Origin: Cellulosimicrobium sp. ES-005
GTDB taxonomy: Bacteria; Actinomycetota; Actinomycetes; Actinomycetales; Cellulomonadaceae
Length of the DNA stretch: 64,000 nucleotides
Reading direction: 5' to 3'
NCBI RefSeq assembly: GCF_040448685.1
Contig: NZ_CP159290.1
Location: 4,791,881 to 4,855,880 of the forward strand
Shown here: piece by piece, positions 8,169 to 16,014 of the stretch
How the letters are laid out: each line of letters opens with the position of its first letter
Position numbering within the stretch: position 1 is the stretch's first letter
Notes under the pieces: model-generated
The model's input: only the letters and a program-made list of their open reading frames with translations
The model's database searches: none
Told to the model about the DNA's origin: nothing
Position numbers and translations under genes: made by a program

Positions 8169-8635
8169 GCGCCTTCGCGGTGCTCGTCGTCGCGGGTGCG
8201 GTCGCGACGGGGCTCGCGGGCGGGGTGCTCTTCGCGTTCTCCACGTTCGTGATGGGCGGGCTGCGCCGCCTCCCCGCCGCCGACGGGGCCGCGGCCATGG
8301 TCGCGATCAACGAGGACGCGCTGCGCCCGCCGCTGATGCTCCTGCTCGCGGCCAGCGTGCTCGTGCCCGCCGCGGCGGCCGTCGTCGGCCTGGTCGGCGG
8401 GTCGCCCGGCGCGGTGCGGGCGCTCGCGGGCGCGGTGGTCTCCGCTGTCGGGATCCTCGGCGTCACGGCCGTGGGCAACGTCCCGCTCAACGAGCGTCTC
8501 GACGCGGCGGCGGAGCGGCCCGCGGACCTCGCCGCCGCGTGGGCCGCGTTCCTCCCGCGCTGGCTCGCGTGGAACCACGTGCGGACCGTCGCCGGCGCGG
8601 TGGCGACCGCGCTGCTGGCGGTCGCGCTCGTCTGA
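8165..8635 (+). CDS. DUF1772 / anthrone oxygenase-like membrane protein
   Basis: A 156-residue protein with about four membrane segments. The N-terminal segment (AGAVATGLAGGVLFAFSTFVM) followed by AINEDALRPPLMLLL, the central VPLNERLD and the final WNHVRTVAGAVATALL are the conserved pattern of DUF1772, a family that includes anthrone oxygenases although most members have no known function. The GTG at 8165 overlaps the stop of the NmrA-like gene. The NmrA-like/DUF1772 pair with a divergent AraC gene looks like one small regulated unit; a role in oxidising an aromatic or xenobiotic compound is only a guess. Confidence 0.8.
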   Translation: MSAFAVLVVAGAVATGLAGGVLFAFSTFVMGGLRRLPAADGAAAMVAINEDALRPPLMLLLAASVLVPAAAAVVGLVGGSPGAVRALAGAVVSAVGILGVTAVGNVPLNERLDAAAERPADLAAAWAAFLPRWLAWNHVRTVAGAVATALLAVALV

Positions 8636-8697
8636 GGTGCCCGCGCGCCGGGCCTCCGTCGCGGAATAGCCACGGCGGGGGGCCGGTTGCGCACGAC

Positions 8698-9147
8698 ATG
8701 AGCGACGTCGCAGCGGCCGCGCCGGCCGACGAGCAGGAGACCATCCGTCGGGTGCTCGAGGGCACCGAGACCTGGGCCGTCGTCGGCCTGTCGAACAACA
8801 CGTCGCGCGCTGCGTACGGCGTGGCGCGCGTGCTCCAGCAGCACGGCAAGCGCATCGTCCCCGTCCACCCGTCCGCGGAGACCGTGCACGACGAGCAGGG
8901 CTACGCCACGCTCGCGGACGTCCCGTTCCCGGTCGACGTCGTCGACGTGTTCGTGCGCTCCGAGCTCGCGGGCGACGTCGCCGACCAGGCCGTCGCGATC
9001 GGCGCGAAGGCGGTCTGGTTCCAGCTCGACGTGATCGACGAGGACGCCGCGCAGCGCGTGCGCGACGCCGGGCTCGACATGGTCATGGACCGCTGCCCCG
9101 CGATCGAGCTGCCGCGCCTGGCCGCGACCACCACGAAGGAGGCGTGA
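8698..9147 (+). CDS. CoA-binding domain protein (YccU-like)
   Basis: A 149-residue protein consisting of one Rossmann-type CoA-binding domain, as in the N-terminal domain of succinyl-CoA ligases. Landmarks are WAVVGLSNNTSRAAYGVARVL, the strand RIVPVHPSAETV, the VDVVDVFVRSE stretch, AVWFQLDVIDEDAAQRVRDAG, and MDRCPAIEL near the C-terminus. Homologues bind CoA, and no enzymatic function has been firmly shown. The ATG at 8698 follows the DUF1772 stop by 62 nt; the gene overlaps the next start by 0-4 nt depending on the start chosen there, so they form an operon. Confidence 0.82.
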   Translation: MSDVAAAAPADEQETIRRVLEGTETWAVVGLSNNTSRAAYGVARVLQQHGKRIVPVHPSAETVHDEQGYATLADVPFPVDVVDVFVRSELAGDVADQAVAIGAKAVWFQLDVIDEDAAQRVRDAGLDMVMDRCPAIELPRLAATTTKEA

Positions 9148-9149
9148 CC

Positions 9150-9575
9150 GTGCCCGCGATCGACACCACGTCCGACCTGGGCTCGCGCGCCGCGACCCGT
9201 CTCGCCGCCGAGCCGGTCCTGTGGTTCGTGACCGTCGACCCGCACGACGCCCCCCAGCCGACCCCCGTGTGGTTCGTGTGGGACGGTGCGGACGAGGTCG
9301 TGGTCAAGTCCCAGCCCCGCACCGCGAAGCTGCGCAACGTCCGCGGGAACCACCGCGTCGCGGTGCACCTCAACAGCACCCGGTCGGGGGACGACGTCGT
9401 CGTCCTCACCGGCACCGCCGCGATCGACGACGCCGGCCTCTCACCCGACGAGCGCGTCGCGTACGACGCGAAGTACGGCGAGGGGATCCGCGGCCTCGGC
9501 ATGACTCCCGACGGCTTCCACGAGGACTACTCCGTCACCGTGCGCGTCCGTCTGGAGCGCCTCCGCGGCTACTGA
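9150..9575 (+). CDS. PPOX-class F420-dependent protein
   Basis: A 141-residue split-barrel protein of the pyridoxamine-phosphate-oxidase-like superfamily, closest in pattern to the actinobacterial group predicted to use F420 (TIGR03667-like). Landmarks: VLWFVTVDPHDAPQPTPVWF at the front, then VVVKSQPRTAKLRNVRGNHR (phosphate-binding basic strand) and VAVHLNSTRSGDDVVVLTGT. I chose the GTG at 9150: AAGGAGG ends at 9142, giving a 7-nt spacing, whereas the GTG at 9144 would be 1 nt away. It is co-transcribed with the CoA-binding gene. Substrate unknown; F420 rather than FMN use is inferred. Confidence 0.78.
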   Translation: MPAIDTTSDLGSRAATRLAAEPVLWFVTVDPHDAPQPTPVWFVWDGADEVVVKSQPRTAKLRNVRGNHRVAVHLNSTRSGDDVVVLTGTAAIDDAGLSPDERVAYDAKYGEGIRGLGMTPDGFHEDYSVTVRVRLERLRGY

Positions 9576-9634
9576 GCGAGCACCGCGCCTCGGCCCGGCC
9601 GGTCAAGGTGAAGACACGACCCGGAAGGCCGCGG

Positions 9635-10168
9635 TCAGCGGTCGAGGCGGGCGACCGCCAGCTCGAGCGCCGTGTCGAGCTCGTCCTTCGGGACGTGCAC
9701 CTCGCCGATCGACATCGAGAAGGGAGGCTCGTCCAGTCCGAGGGCACGGGCCGCGGGCTCGAGGTCGAGGCCCGCGCCGTCCTCGGAGACCCCGGTCCTG
9801 ACGTACACGGGCATGCCCGACTCCTCGGGCAGCACGACCACGAGCACCGCGGCCAGCGCGTCCGGGTGCAGGTCGGGGCGTGGCGCGTCCTCGGCCGGCA
9901 GCAGGCTCACCCCGACACCCAGGTCGCACGCGCCCTCGCAGTTGCTCGAACCGGTGTACAGGCTCACCTCGACGGGGAGGTCCGCCTCGTCCAGCGCGTC
10001 CTGGACCCCGGGCAGGGCCCGTTCGACGTCCGCGTACGAGACGTTCGAGCTGTCGAACGGGGACCGCCCGTCGAGCACCGCGCAGCCGGAGAGAGACACG
10101 GCGCAGGCCACGGCGAGCCCGGCCGCGGCGAGCATCGGCGCACGACGGGGAACCAGCGAGAGACGCAC
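9635..10168 (-). CDS. Putative lipoprotein, unknown function
   Basis: A 177-residue protein with a typical lipoprotein signal: basic n-region (RLSLVPRRAP), hydrophobic core and the lipobox LSGC, giving a lipidated cysteine at about residue 29. The mature part begins AVLDGRSPFDSSNVSYADVE and contains a second Cys pair (SSNCEGACDLG) that could form a disulfide. No family was recognised. The GTG at 10168 supplies the basic n-region; the ATG at 10135 would lose it. It lies 27 nt after the stop-side end of the ABC cassette on the same strand order (downstream), so it might be read through from it, but this is unproven. Confidence 0.7.
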   Translation of the reverse strand: MRLSLVPRRAPMLAAAGLAVACAVSLSGCAVLDGRSPFDSSNVSYADVERALPGVQDALDEADLPVEVSLYTGSSNCEGACDLGVGVSLLPAEDAPRPDLHPDALAAVLVVVLPEESGMPVYVRTGVSEDGAGLDLEPAARALGLDEPPFSMSIGEVHVPKDELDTALELAVARLDR

Positions 10169-10194
10169 CCGCCGAGGGTACGCGAGCGGGTCGT

Positions 10195-11094
10195 TCAGTC
10201 CCGCGGCGCGAACGTGAGGACGGGTCGGCCCGTCCGGGGGTGGGTGAGCACCTCGCACCGCACGCCGTAGACCGGGTCGAGCACCTCGGGGACCAGGACC
10301 TCGCGCACGTCGCCCGCGGCGACGACCCGCCCGTCCGCCAGCACGACGACGTGGTCGCACGTCTGCGCCGCGAGGTTGAGGTCGTGGAGCGCGGCGAGGA
10401 CGGTCACCCCGTCGTCGGCGAGGTCGCGCAGGACGCGCATCGTGTCGAGCTGCGCGGCGATGTCGAGGTGGTTGGTCGGCTCGTCGAGCAGGAGCAGCGC
10501 GGGCTCCTGCGCGAGCGCGCGCGCCAGGTGCACGCGCTGGCGCTCGCCGCCGGAGAGGGTCGCGACCTCCCGCTCGGCGAAGCCGGACATCCCGGCGCGG
10601 GCGAGCGCCGCGGCGGCCACCTCCCGGTCGTGCGCGGAGTCGCCCGCCAGGAGCGATCGGTGGGGGATGCGGCCCAGCAGGACGGCGTCGAGCACGGAGA
10701 GCGGGAGGTCGGTCGTCGCGTCCTGCTCGACGAGCGCGAGCACGCGCGCGCGTCGCCGCCGCGGCATCGTGAGCAGGTCCGCGCCGTCGAAGCGCGCCCG
10801 CGCGGCGTCGTCGGGCCCCGTGGACGGGGCGCGCACCCCCGCGAGCACGCGCAGGAGGGTCGACTTGCCGGAGCCGTTGGGCCCGAGCAGCCCGCTCACC
10901 GCGCCGGCCGGAGCGGTGCAGTCGACGCCGTCGAGGATCAGGCGACCGTCGACGGACCAGGACACGCGTGTGGCGTCGAGCCCGTCCGTGCCGTCGCGAC
11001 CGGACGGGCTGGTCCCGTCGCCGAGGCGGTCCGGCACGGCGTCGGCGCCGACCGGGGGAGCCGCGTGCGCCGTCGTGCGCGTCGTCCCGCTCAT
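10195..11094 (-). CDS. ABC transporter ATP-binding protein, probable F420-0 uptake cassette
   Basis: A 299-residue cytoplasmic ATPase of the FecE/BtuD type that would power import with the permease upstream. Walker A is GPNGSGKST, the signature is LSGGERQRVHLARAL, Walker B is LLLLDEPTNHLD, and the switch histidine lies in ALHDLNLAA. A 40-residue Gly/Asp/Thr-rich N-terminal tail precedes the domain. The ATG at 11094 overlaps the permease stop by 4 nt. The cassette resembles the actinobacterial three-gene set (TIGR03868/03869/03873) proposed to import F420-0; a generic siderophore or cobalamin importer is the alternative. Confidence 0.75.
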   Translation of the reverse strand: MSGTTRTTAHAAPPVGADAVPDRLGDGTSPSGRDGTDGLDATRVSWSVDGRLILDGVDCTAPAGAVSGLLGPNGSGKSTLLRVLAGVRAPSTGPDDAARARFDGADLLTMPRRRRARVLALVEQDATTDLPLSVLDAVLLGRIPHRSLLAGDSAHDREVAAAALARAGMSGFAEREVATLSGGERQRVHLARALAQEPALLLLDEPTNHLDIAAQLDTMRVLRDLADDGVTVLAALHDLNLAAQTCDHVVVLADGRVVAAGDVREVLVPEVLDPVYGVRCEVLTHPRTGRPVLTFAPRD

Positions 11095-12176
11095 GCGGCC
11101 TTCCTCCCTCGCCACAGGAGCAGCGCGAACACCGGCGCGCCGATCGCGGCCGTAACGATCCCGACAGGCAGCTCGCGAGGCGCGAACACCGTGCGCGCGA
11201 GCGTGTCCGCCCAGACGAGGAACGTCGCCCCGAACAGCGCGGAGAGCGGCAGGAGCAGCCGGTGCCGCGCGCCCGTGAGGAGCCGCACGGCGTGCGGCAG
11301 GATCAGGCCGACGAACCCGATGGACCCCGACTGGGAGACGAGCGCCCCGGTGAGCAGCGCGACGCCCACGAGCAGCGTCCAGCGCACGCGCGCGACGTCG
11401 ACCCCGAGCGTGGACGCGGCGGTGTCGCCGAACGTGAAGGCGTCCAGCACGGAACCGGTCGACGCGAGCAGGGTCCCGAGCACGAGGGTCGCGCCGCCCG
11501 CGACCGCGACGGAGGTCCACGTCGCTCCGGCGACGGACCCCATGAGCCACGAGAGGATCTCGCGGTAGGAGTCGCCGGTCGCGGACCAGAAGATGACGAA
11601 GCTCGTCGCGGCCGCCGCGAGCTGGCTCACCGCGAGGCCCGCGAGCACGGTCCGCGTCGGCGTGAGCGCGCCGAGCGCGCCGGCGAGGCCGAGCGCCGCG
11701 ACGAGCGCGAGCACGGCGCCCCCGAACGCCGCGACCGGCAGGAGCACGGTCAACCCGGCGACGAGCACGAGCACCGCGCCGAGCGACGCTCCCGAGGACA
11801 GCCCGAGGAGGTACGGGTCCGCGAGGGGGTTGCGCGTGAGCGACTGCATGACGACGCCGCACACGGCGAGACCCGCGCCCACGGCCGCCGCGGTGAGCAC
11901 GCGGGGGAGGCGAAGCTGCCACACCATGCCGTCCTGGAGGGCCCCGAGCGGCTCGAGGCCGAGCAGCCCGCCGAGCCCGAGGTGCGTCGCGACGGAGCGC
12001 CACACGTCCCCGACCGCGAGGTCCGCCGGGCCGATCGTCACCGTGACGAGCACCGTCACGACGAGGGCGCCGACGCCGACCGGCACCCACCAGCCCGCGC
12101 CCCGGCGCGCGCCGGTCCCCGCGCCGTCCCGTCGGGCGGGCGGCGCGGGGGCGGGCCGGGTGCGCAGCGTGGTCAC
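11091..12176 (-). CDS. FecCD-family ABC permease, probable F420-0 uptake cassette
   Basis: A 361-residue inner-membrane permease with about ten hydrophobic segments. Family landmarks are WQLRLPRVLTAAAVGAGLA, GVVMQSLTRNPLADPYLLGL (the RNPLADPxxLG block), REILSWLMGSVAGATW, and VGLILPHAVRLLTGARHR with the final ELPVGIVTAAIGAPVF. These define the BtuC/FecCD type used for cobalamin, haem, siderophores and, by proposal, F420-0. The GTG at 12176 overlaps the binding-protein stop (GTGA), and its own stop overlaps the ATPase start, so the three genes are tightly coupled. No second permease is present, implying a homodimer. Confidence 0.8.
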   Translation of the reverse strand: MTTLRTRPAPAPPARRDGAGTGARRGAGWWVPVGVGALVVTVLVTVTIGPADLAVGDVWRSVATHLGLGGLLGLEPLGALQDGMVWQLRLPRVLTAAAVGAGLAVCGVVMQSLTRNPLADPYLLGLSSGASLGAVLVLVAGLTVLLPVAAFGGAVLALVAALGLAGALGALTPTRTVLAGLAVSQLAAAATSFVIFWSATGDSYREILSWLMGSVAGATWTSVAVAGGATLVLGTLLASTGSVLDAFTFGDTAASTLGVDVARVRWTLLVGVALLTGALVSQSGSIGFVGLILPHAVRLLTGARHRLLLPLSALFGATFLVWADTLARTVFAPRELPVGIVTAAIGAPVFALLLWRGRKAA

Positions 12177-13228
12177 AGGCCGAGCGCCTCCAGCTGTGCC
12201 GCGAGGTCCACGACGGCGTCGACGTTGCGCACGCCGGCCTCGGTCGCCGGGAACGGGACCGTCAGGTAGCGGCCCTCGCGCACGGCCGCCATCTCGGCCG
12301 TCGCCGGGTTGGACTCGAGCCGCTCGATCTTCGCCTCGGCGGTGTTCCACGCCGCGTCGACCAGGACGAGGACGTCGGGGTCGGCGGCGATCGCCTCCTC
12401 CCACGCGAACGCGGTCCAGGTGTCGTGCACGTCGCCCGCGACGTTCTCCAGGCCGACGGCGTCCATGATCATCTGCGGCGCGCCGATGCCTGCGCCGACG
12501 TACGGGATGTCGTCGCCGGACGAGTACCACAGGGCCGTGAGCCCGCGCTCGTCCCGGGCGACGCCGTCGAGCGTCGCGCGCTGCTCCGCGACGAGGTCGG
12601 CGGCCGCGTCCTGCGCGTCGAAGATCGTGCCGACCTCGGTGATCTCGGCGAAAACGTCGTCGAACGTCAGCGGGTCGGGCATGTACTCGGGCGCCTTGCA
12701 CGCGGCGGGGGAGACGTAGGTCGCGACGCCGAGCTGCGCGAGCGTCTCGCGGTCGCCTGCGCCCTCCGCCGTGAGGTTGGACTCCCAGCCCGCGTAGACG
12801 AGGTCGGGCTCGGTCTCCAGGACCGCCTCCGCACCGGGCACCTTGTCCGAGAGCGGCTCGGCGACGGCGGGGACGTCCGCCGCGGCGTCGGCGAGCGACT
12901 CGGGGACCGGGCCGTCGGCGAACGCGCTCGCGACGATCCGGTCGCCCAGCCCGAGCGCGAGCAGCATCTCCGTCGTGCTCGACTTGATCGTCACCACGCG
13001 CTCCGGCGCCGCGTCGAACGTCACCTCGAACCCGCAGTCGTCGAGCGTGAGGGGGTAGGTGGTCGCCCTCGCGTCGCCCGACGGCGTGGCGTCGACGCCC
13101 GCGGTCGGCTCGTCGCCAGGTGCGGTGCCCGACGAGCAGGCGGCGAGCAGCAGGGCGAGCGTGGCGGTCGGGAGCACGAGGACGGCGCGGCGGACGGGCT
13201 GGCGGTGCACGGTGCGGGACGAGGGCAC
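12173..13228 (-). CDS. ABC transporter substrate-binding lipoprotein, probable F420-0 uptake cassette
   Basis: A 351-residue lipoprotein binding protein of the helical-backbone (FepB/BtuF-like) cluster. The signal ends in the lipobox LAAC at about residue 31; a Thr/Gly/Pro-rich spacer then leads to the domain beginning TLDDCGFEVTFDAAPERVVT. Later landmarks are TTEMLLALGLGDRIV, YAGWESNLTAEGAG, TYVSPAACKAPEYMPDPLTF, SSGDDIPYVGAGIGAPQMIM and ADPDVLVLVDAAWNTAEAK. From memory of the family, the SPAACK and YVGAGIGAPQMI blocks fit the F420-0 binding protein clade (TIGR03868). The GTG at 13228 has GGAG upstream. The gene is preceded by a structured leader of about 180 nt. Confidence 0.7.
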   Translation of the reverse strand: MPSSRTVHRQPVRRAVLVLPTATLALLLAACSSGTAPGDEPTAGVDATPSGDARATTYPLTLDDCGFEVTFDAAPERVVTIKSSTTEMLLALGLGDRIVASAFADGPVPESLADAAADVPAVAEPLSDKVPGAEAVLETEPDLVYAGWESNLTAEGAGDRETLAQLGVATYVSPAACKAPEYMPDPLTFDDVFAEITEVGTIFDAQDAAADLVAEQRATLDGVARDERGLTALWYSSGDDIPYVGAGIGAPQMIMDAVGLENVAGDVHDTWTAFAWEEAIAADPDVLVLVDAAWNTAEAKIERLESNPATAEMAAVREGRYLTVPFPATEAGVRNVDAVVDLAAQLEALGL

Positions 13229-13279
13229 GGGCGAGGTCTCCGGGGGGGTCGGGTGCGGCGCGGCGAACCCTCGACGGGC

Positions 13280-13411
13280 ACGCCGCTGCGGCGGTGCGTT
13301 CTCGATGCCGGCCGGCGAGAGCCGGCCGGGACCGACGCGTCATCTCGCGTCGCGCGGACCCGCGGCACAGATCCGTGCCGCCCGGACGGGCCAGTACGGG
13401 GCCCGTGGTCC
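13280..13411 (-). ncRNA. Candidate structured 5' leader of the F420-0-type ABC operon
   Basis: On the minus strand the putative transcript start (near 13411) is followed by consecutive hairpins before the GTG at 13228: 13386-13406 (7 bp), 13362-13381 (7 bp), 13333-13352 (7 bp), 13308-13329 (9 bp, 4-nt loop), and an imperfect one at about 13280-13297. The first four stems are perfect. I see no B12, FMN, TPP or Moco riboswitch core. High GC makes stems common by chance, so a regulatory RNA is an inference. Confidence 0.35.
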
Positions 13412-13417
13412 TCCGCC

Positions 13418-13423
13418 AGCCTA
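13418..13423 (-). promoter_or_regulatory. Putative -10 (TAGGCT, minus strand) for the ABC operon
   Basis: TAGGCT on the minus strand, the same hexamer as upstream of ndk and smc, would start transcription near 13411 and leave a leader of about 180 nt. The -35 is weak. Confidence 0.4.
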
Positions 13424-13446
13424 GTCCCTCCGGCGGTCCGTCGTGG

Positions 13447-13452
13447 CAGAGT
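13447..13452 (+). promoter_or_regulatory. Putative -10 (CAGAGT) for the SDR gene
   Basis: CAGAGT ends 7 nt before the GTG at 13460, and no Shine-Dalgarno is present; this spacing favours that GTG as a leaderless start. Confidence 0.35.
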
Positions 13453-13459
13453 GTCCGTC

Positions 13460-14275
13460 GTGACGGAGCCATCGAACCTGCCTGCCCAGAGCCCCTCGAC
13501 CGCACCGCTGCGCGCGGTGGTGACCGGCGCGTCGTCGGGCATCGGCGAGGCGTGCGTGCGGTTCCTGCGCGCCCGCGGCTGGGACGTCGTCGCGTTCGCG
13601 CGGCGCGCGGACCGGCTCACGGAGGTCGCGGAGCGCACGGGCGCCCACCCGGTCGTCGGCGACGTCACGTCCGACGACGACGTCGCGCGCCTCGTCGCGG
13701 AGGCGGGCGCGCGCGGGCCGGTGCACGCGCTGCTCAACATCGCCGGGTTCGGGCTCGGCGTCGACCACGTGGACGAGGCGAAGATCGACGAGTGGCGCGC
13801 GATGTACGAGACGAACGTGCTCGGCACCGTGCGCGTGACGAAGGCGTTCCTGCCTCTCCTGCGCGCGTCGCGCCGGGGCGACATCGTGCTCATGACGTCG
13901 ACCGCCGGCCACGACACGTACGTCGGCGGGTCCGGCTACGTCGCGTCCAAGCACGCGCTGCTCGGTGTCGCCAAGACGCTCCGCCTGGAGCTGGTCGGCG
14001 AGCCGATCCGCGTCATCGAGATCGCGCCCGGCCTCGTGCACACGCCGGAGTTCTCGCTCAACCGCTACCACGGGGACCAGGCCGGCGCCGACGCCGTGTA
14101 CGCCGGGGTCGTGGACCCGCTCACCGCCGACGACGTCGCCGACGTCGTGACCTTCGCCGTCACGCGCCCGCACCACGTCAACATCGACTCGCTGGTCCTG
14201 CGCCCCGTCGCCCAGGCGTCGACGTACTCCCTGTGGCGCGCCCCGCTCGTCCCCAAGGGCGTCGAGACCGCCTGA
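13460..14275 (+). CDS. SDR-family oxidoreductase
   Basis: A 271-residue classical short-chain dehydrogenase. Cofactor motif VVTGASSGIGEACVRFLRAR at about residues 18-37; the NIAG stretch (ALLNIAGFG); catalytic Ser in MTSTAGHDTYVGGSGYVASK with the Tyr-x-x-x-Lys pair YVASK. After the active site, EIAPGLVHTPEFSLNRYHG closes the substrate site, and the C-terminal part (RPHHVNIDSLVLRPVAQAS) matches the YdfG/NADP-dependent serine/3-hydroxy acid dehydrogenase-like group. Substrate is not determined. Divergent from the ABC operon with back-to-back promoters; probably monocistronic. Confidence 0.85.
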   Translation: MTEPSNLPAQSPSTAPLRAVVTGASSGIGEACVRFLRARGWDVVAFARRADRLTEVAERTGAHPVVGDVTSDDDVARLVAEAGARGPVHALLNIAGFGLGVDHVDEAKIDEWRAMYETNVLGTVRVTKAFLPLLRASRRGDIVLMTSTAGHDTYVGGSGYVASKHALLGVAKTLRLELVGEPIRVIEIAPGLVHTPEFSLNRYHGDQAGADAVYAGVVDPLTADDVADVVTFAVTRPHHVNIDSLVLRPVAQASTYSLWRAPLVPKGVETA

Positions 14276-14362
14276 GCGACGACCCGCGGAGACGGCGCAG
14301 GGCCGAGGCCGTAGCGCGGAGCCCGTGACGGGCGTTCACTGGGAGCGACAGGAGGTCGGCGG

Positions 14363-15949
14363 ATGGGCGGCGGTCGGAACGGTCGGGCGGGAGCGTGGGC
14401 CGCGCTCGCGGGGGTCGTGTGCGCGGCCGTCGGGTTCGCGGTCGTCGAGCTCGTCGCGGCGCTCGTCGGGCCGGGGTCGAGCCCGCTCTTCGCCGCGGGC
14501 GCCGGGGTGGTCGACGCCGTCCCCGGGCCGGTCAAGGACTGGGCGGTCGCGACGTTCGGGACCGCCGACAAGGCGGTGCTGCTCGGCGGCATGGCGGTCG
14601 TCCTCGCCGCGGGCGCGGCGCTCGCGGGCTGGCTCGAGCTGCGCCGCCCGCCGTGGGGGTCCGTGCTGCTGGGCGCCGTCGGCGCCGTCGGAGCCGTCGT
14701 GGCCGCGGCCCGGCCGGGCGCGAGCGTCGCGTGGGCGCTGCCGTCGCTCGTCGGGGTCGGGGTCGCGGTCCTGCTGCTCCGGGCGTCCCTCGCGCCGCTG
14801 CGCGGCCCGTCGGACGCGGGGCTCCTCGCCGAGAGCGTCGCCGACGACGGCCGGGCGGTCACCGGGGTCCGTGGCCCGATGGACCGGCGCCGCTTCCTCC
14901 TCGTCACCGGCCTCGCCGCCGCGGCGGGCGTCGTCGCGCTCGCGACGTCCCGGGCGGTGTCGGCCGGGTCGCGCGCCGTCACGGCCGCGCGCGAGGCGCT
15001 GCGGCTGCCCTCCCCGGCGACGCCCGCCCCGGCCGTCCCCGCCGGGGCGGACCTGCGGGTGCCAGGCCTCGCGCCGTACGTGACGCCCAACGGCGACTTC
15101 TACCGGATCGACACCGCGCTGCGCGTGCCCCAGGTCGACCCCACCTCGTGGACGCTGCGCGTGACCGGTCTCGTCGACGAGCCGTTCGAGCTCACGCTCG
15201 ACGATCTGCTCGCGCTCCCGCTCACGGAGCACCACGTGACGCTCACGTGCGTGTCGAACGAGGTCGGCGGCGACCTCGTCGGCAACGCGCGGTGGCTCGG
15301 CTACCCCGTGCGCGAGCTGCTCGCGCGCGCCGGGGTGCGCGACGGCGCCGACATGGTCCTGTCCACGAGCGCCGACGGCTGGACCGCGAGCACCCCGCTC
15401 GACGTGCTCACCGACCCCGACCGCGCGTGCCTGCTCGCCGTCGGGATGAACGGCGAGCCGCTGCCCGCGGAGCACGGGTTCCCCGCGCGGCTCGTCGTCC
15501 CGGGGCTCTACGGCTACGTGTCCGCGACCAAGTGGGTCACCGAGCTCAAGGTCACGACGTTCGCCGACGACGTCGCGTACTGGTCCACGCGCGGCTGGTC
15601 CGAGCGCGGCCCGATCAAGCTCGCGTCGCGCGTCGACACGCCGCGCGCGGGGGCGCCGGTCCCGGCGGGCGTCGTGACCGTCGCGGGCGTCGCGTGGGCG
15701 CAGCACACGGGGATCGCGGGCGTGGAGGTCCGGGTCGACGACGGCACGTGGCGCACCGCGACGCTCGCCGAGACGGTGGGCCCCGACACGTGGCGGCAGT
15801 GGTCGTACGCGTGGGACGCCACGCCGGGCGAGCACCGCCTGACGGTCCGCGCGACCGACGCCGACGGCCGGACGCAGACCGCCGACGTCGCCCCGCCCGC
15901 GCCCGACGGCGCGTCGGGGTGGCACGAGGTCACGGTCCGCGTCGACTGA
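14363..15949 (+). CDS. Polytopic membrane molybdopterin oxidoreductase (sulfite-oxidase fold) with internal Tat-like motif
   Basis: A 528-residue protein. Four hydrophobic segments lie in residues ~11-142; then comes MDRRRFLLVTGLAAAAGVVA at 173-192, a twin-arginine-like motif before a fifth hydrophobic segment, and finally an extracytoplasmic domain with the oxidoreductase molybdopterin fold (VTGLVDEPFELTLDDLLALP, the Cys ligand in LTCVSNEVGG, MNGEPLPAEHGFPARLVVPG, TKWVTELKV) and a C-terminal Mo-co dimerisation-type Ig domain. This architecture matches the actinobacterial five-span Moco proteins inserted jointly by Sec and Tat (Sco3746 type). Redox partner and substrate are unknown. AGGAGG precedes the ATG. 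Confidence 0.85.
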   Translation: MGGGRNGRAGAWAALAGVVCAAVGFAVVELVAALVGPGSSPLFAAGAGVVDAVPGPVKDWAVATFGTADKAVLLGGMAVVLAAGAALAGWLELRRPPWGSVLLGAVGAVGAVVAAARPGASVAWALPSLVGVGVAVLLLRASLAPLRGPSDAGLLAESVADDGRAVTGVRGPMDRRRFLLVTGLAAAAGVVALATSRAVSAGSRAVTAAREALRLPSPATPAPAVPAGADLRVPGLAPYVTPNGDFYRIDTALRVPQVDPTSWTLRVTGLVDEPFELTLDDLLALPLTEHHVTLTCVSNEVGGDLVGNARWLGYPVRELLARAGVRDGADMVLSTSADGWTASTPLDVLTDPDRACLLAVGMNGEPLPAEHGFPARLVVPGLYGYVSATKWVTELKVTTFADDVAYWSTRGWSERGPIKLASRVDTPRAGAPVPAGVVTVAGVAWAQHTGIAGVEVRVDDGTWRTATLAETVGPDTWRQWSYAWDATPGEHRLTVRATDADGRTQTADVAPPAPDGASGWHEVTVRVD

Positions 15950-15979
15950 CGGGACCGCGTCCGGCCCGTGGACGCGGGG

Positions 15980-16008
15980 TTGTCCGCCCGGGTCCGCCCT
16001 GGCACCAT
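15980..16008 (+). promoter_or_regulatory. Promoter of the Cys leader peptide (TTGTCC-17-CACCAT)
   Basis: -35 TTGTCC (15980-15985) and -10 CACCAT (16003-16008) are separated by 17 nt; the -10 ends 6 nt before the GTG at 16015, so the leader ORF would be translated from a leaderless transcript. Confidence 0.5.
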
Positions 16009-16014
16009 GTCCGC

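Noticed and set aside
12173..13411. Cobalamin riboswitch upstream of the BtuC/FecCD-type cassette
   Set aside because: The B12-box (GCCACTG-type) and other conserved blocks are not found in the leader.
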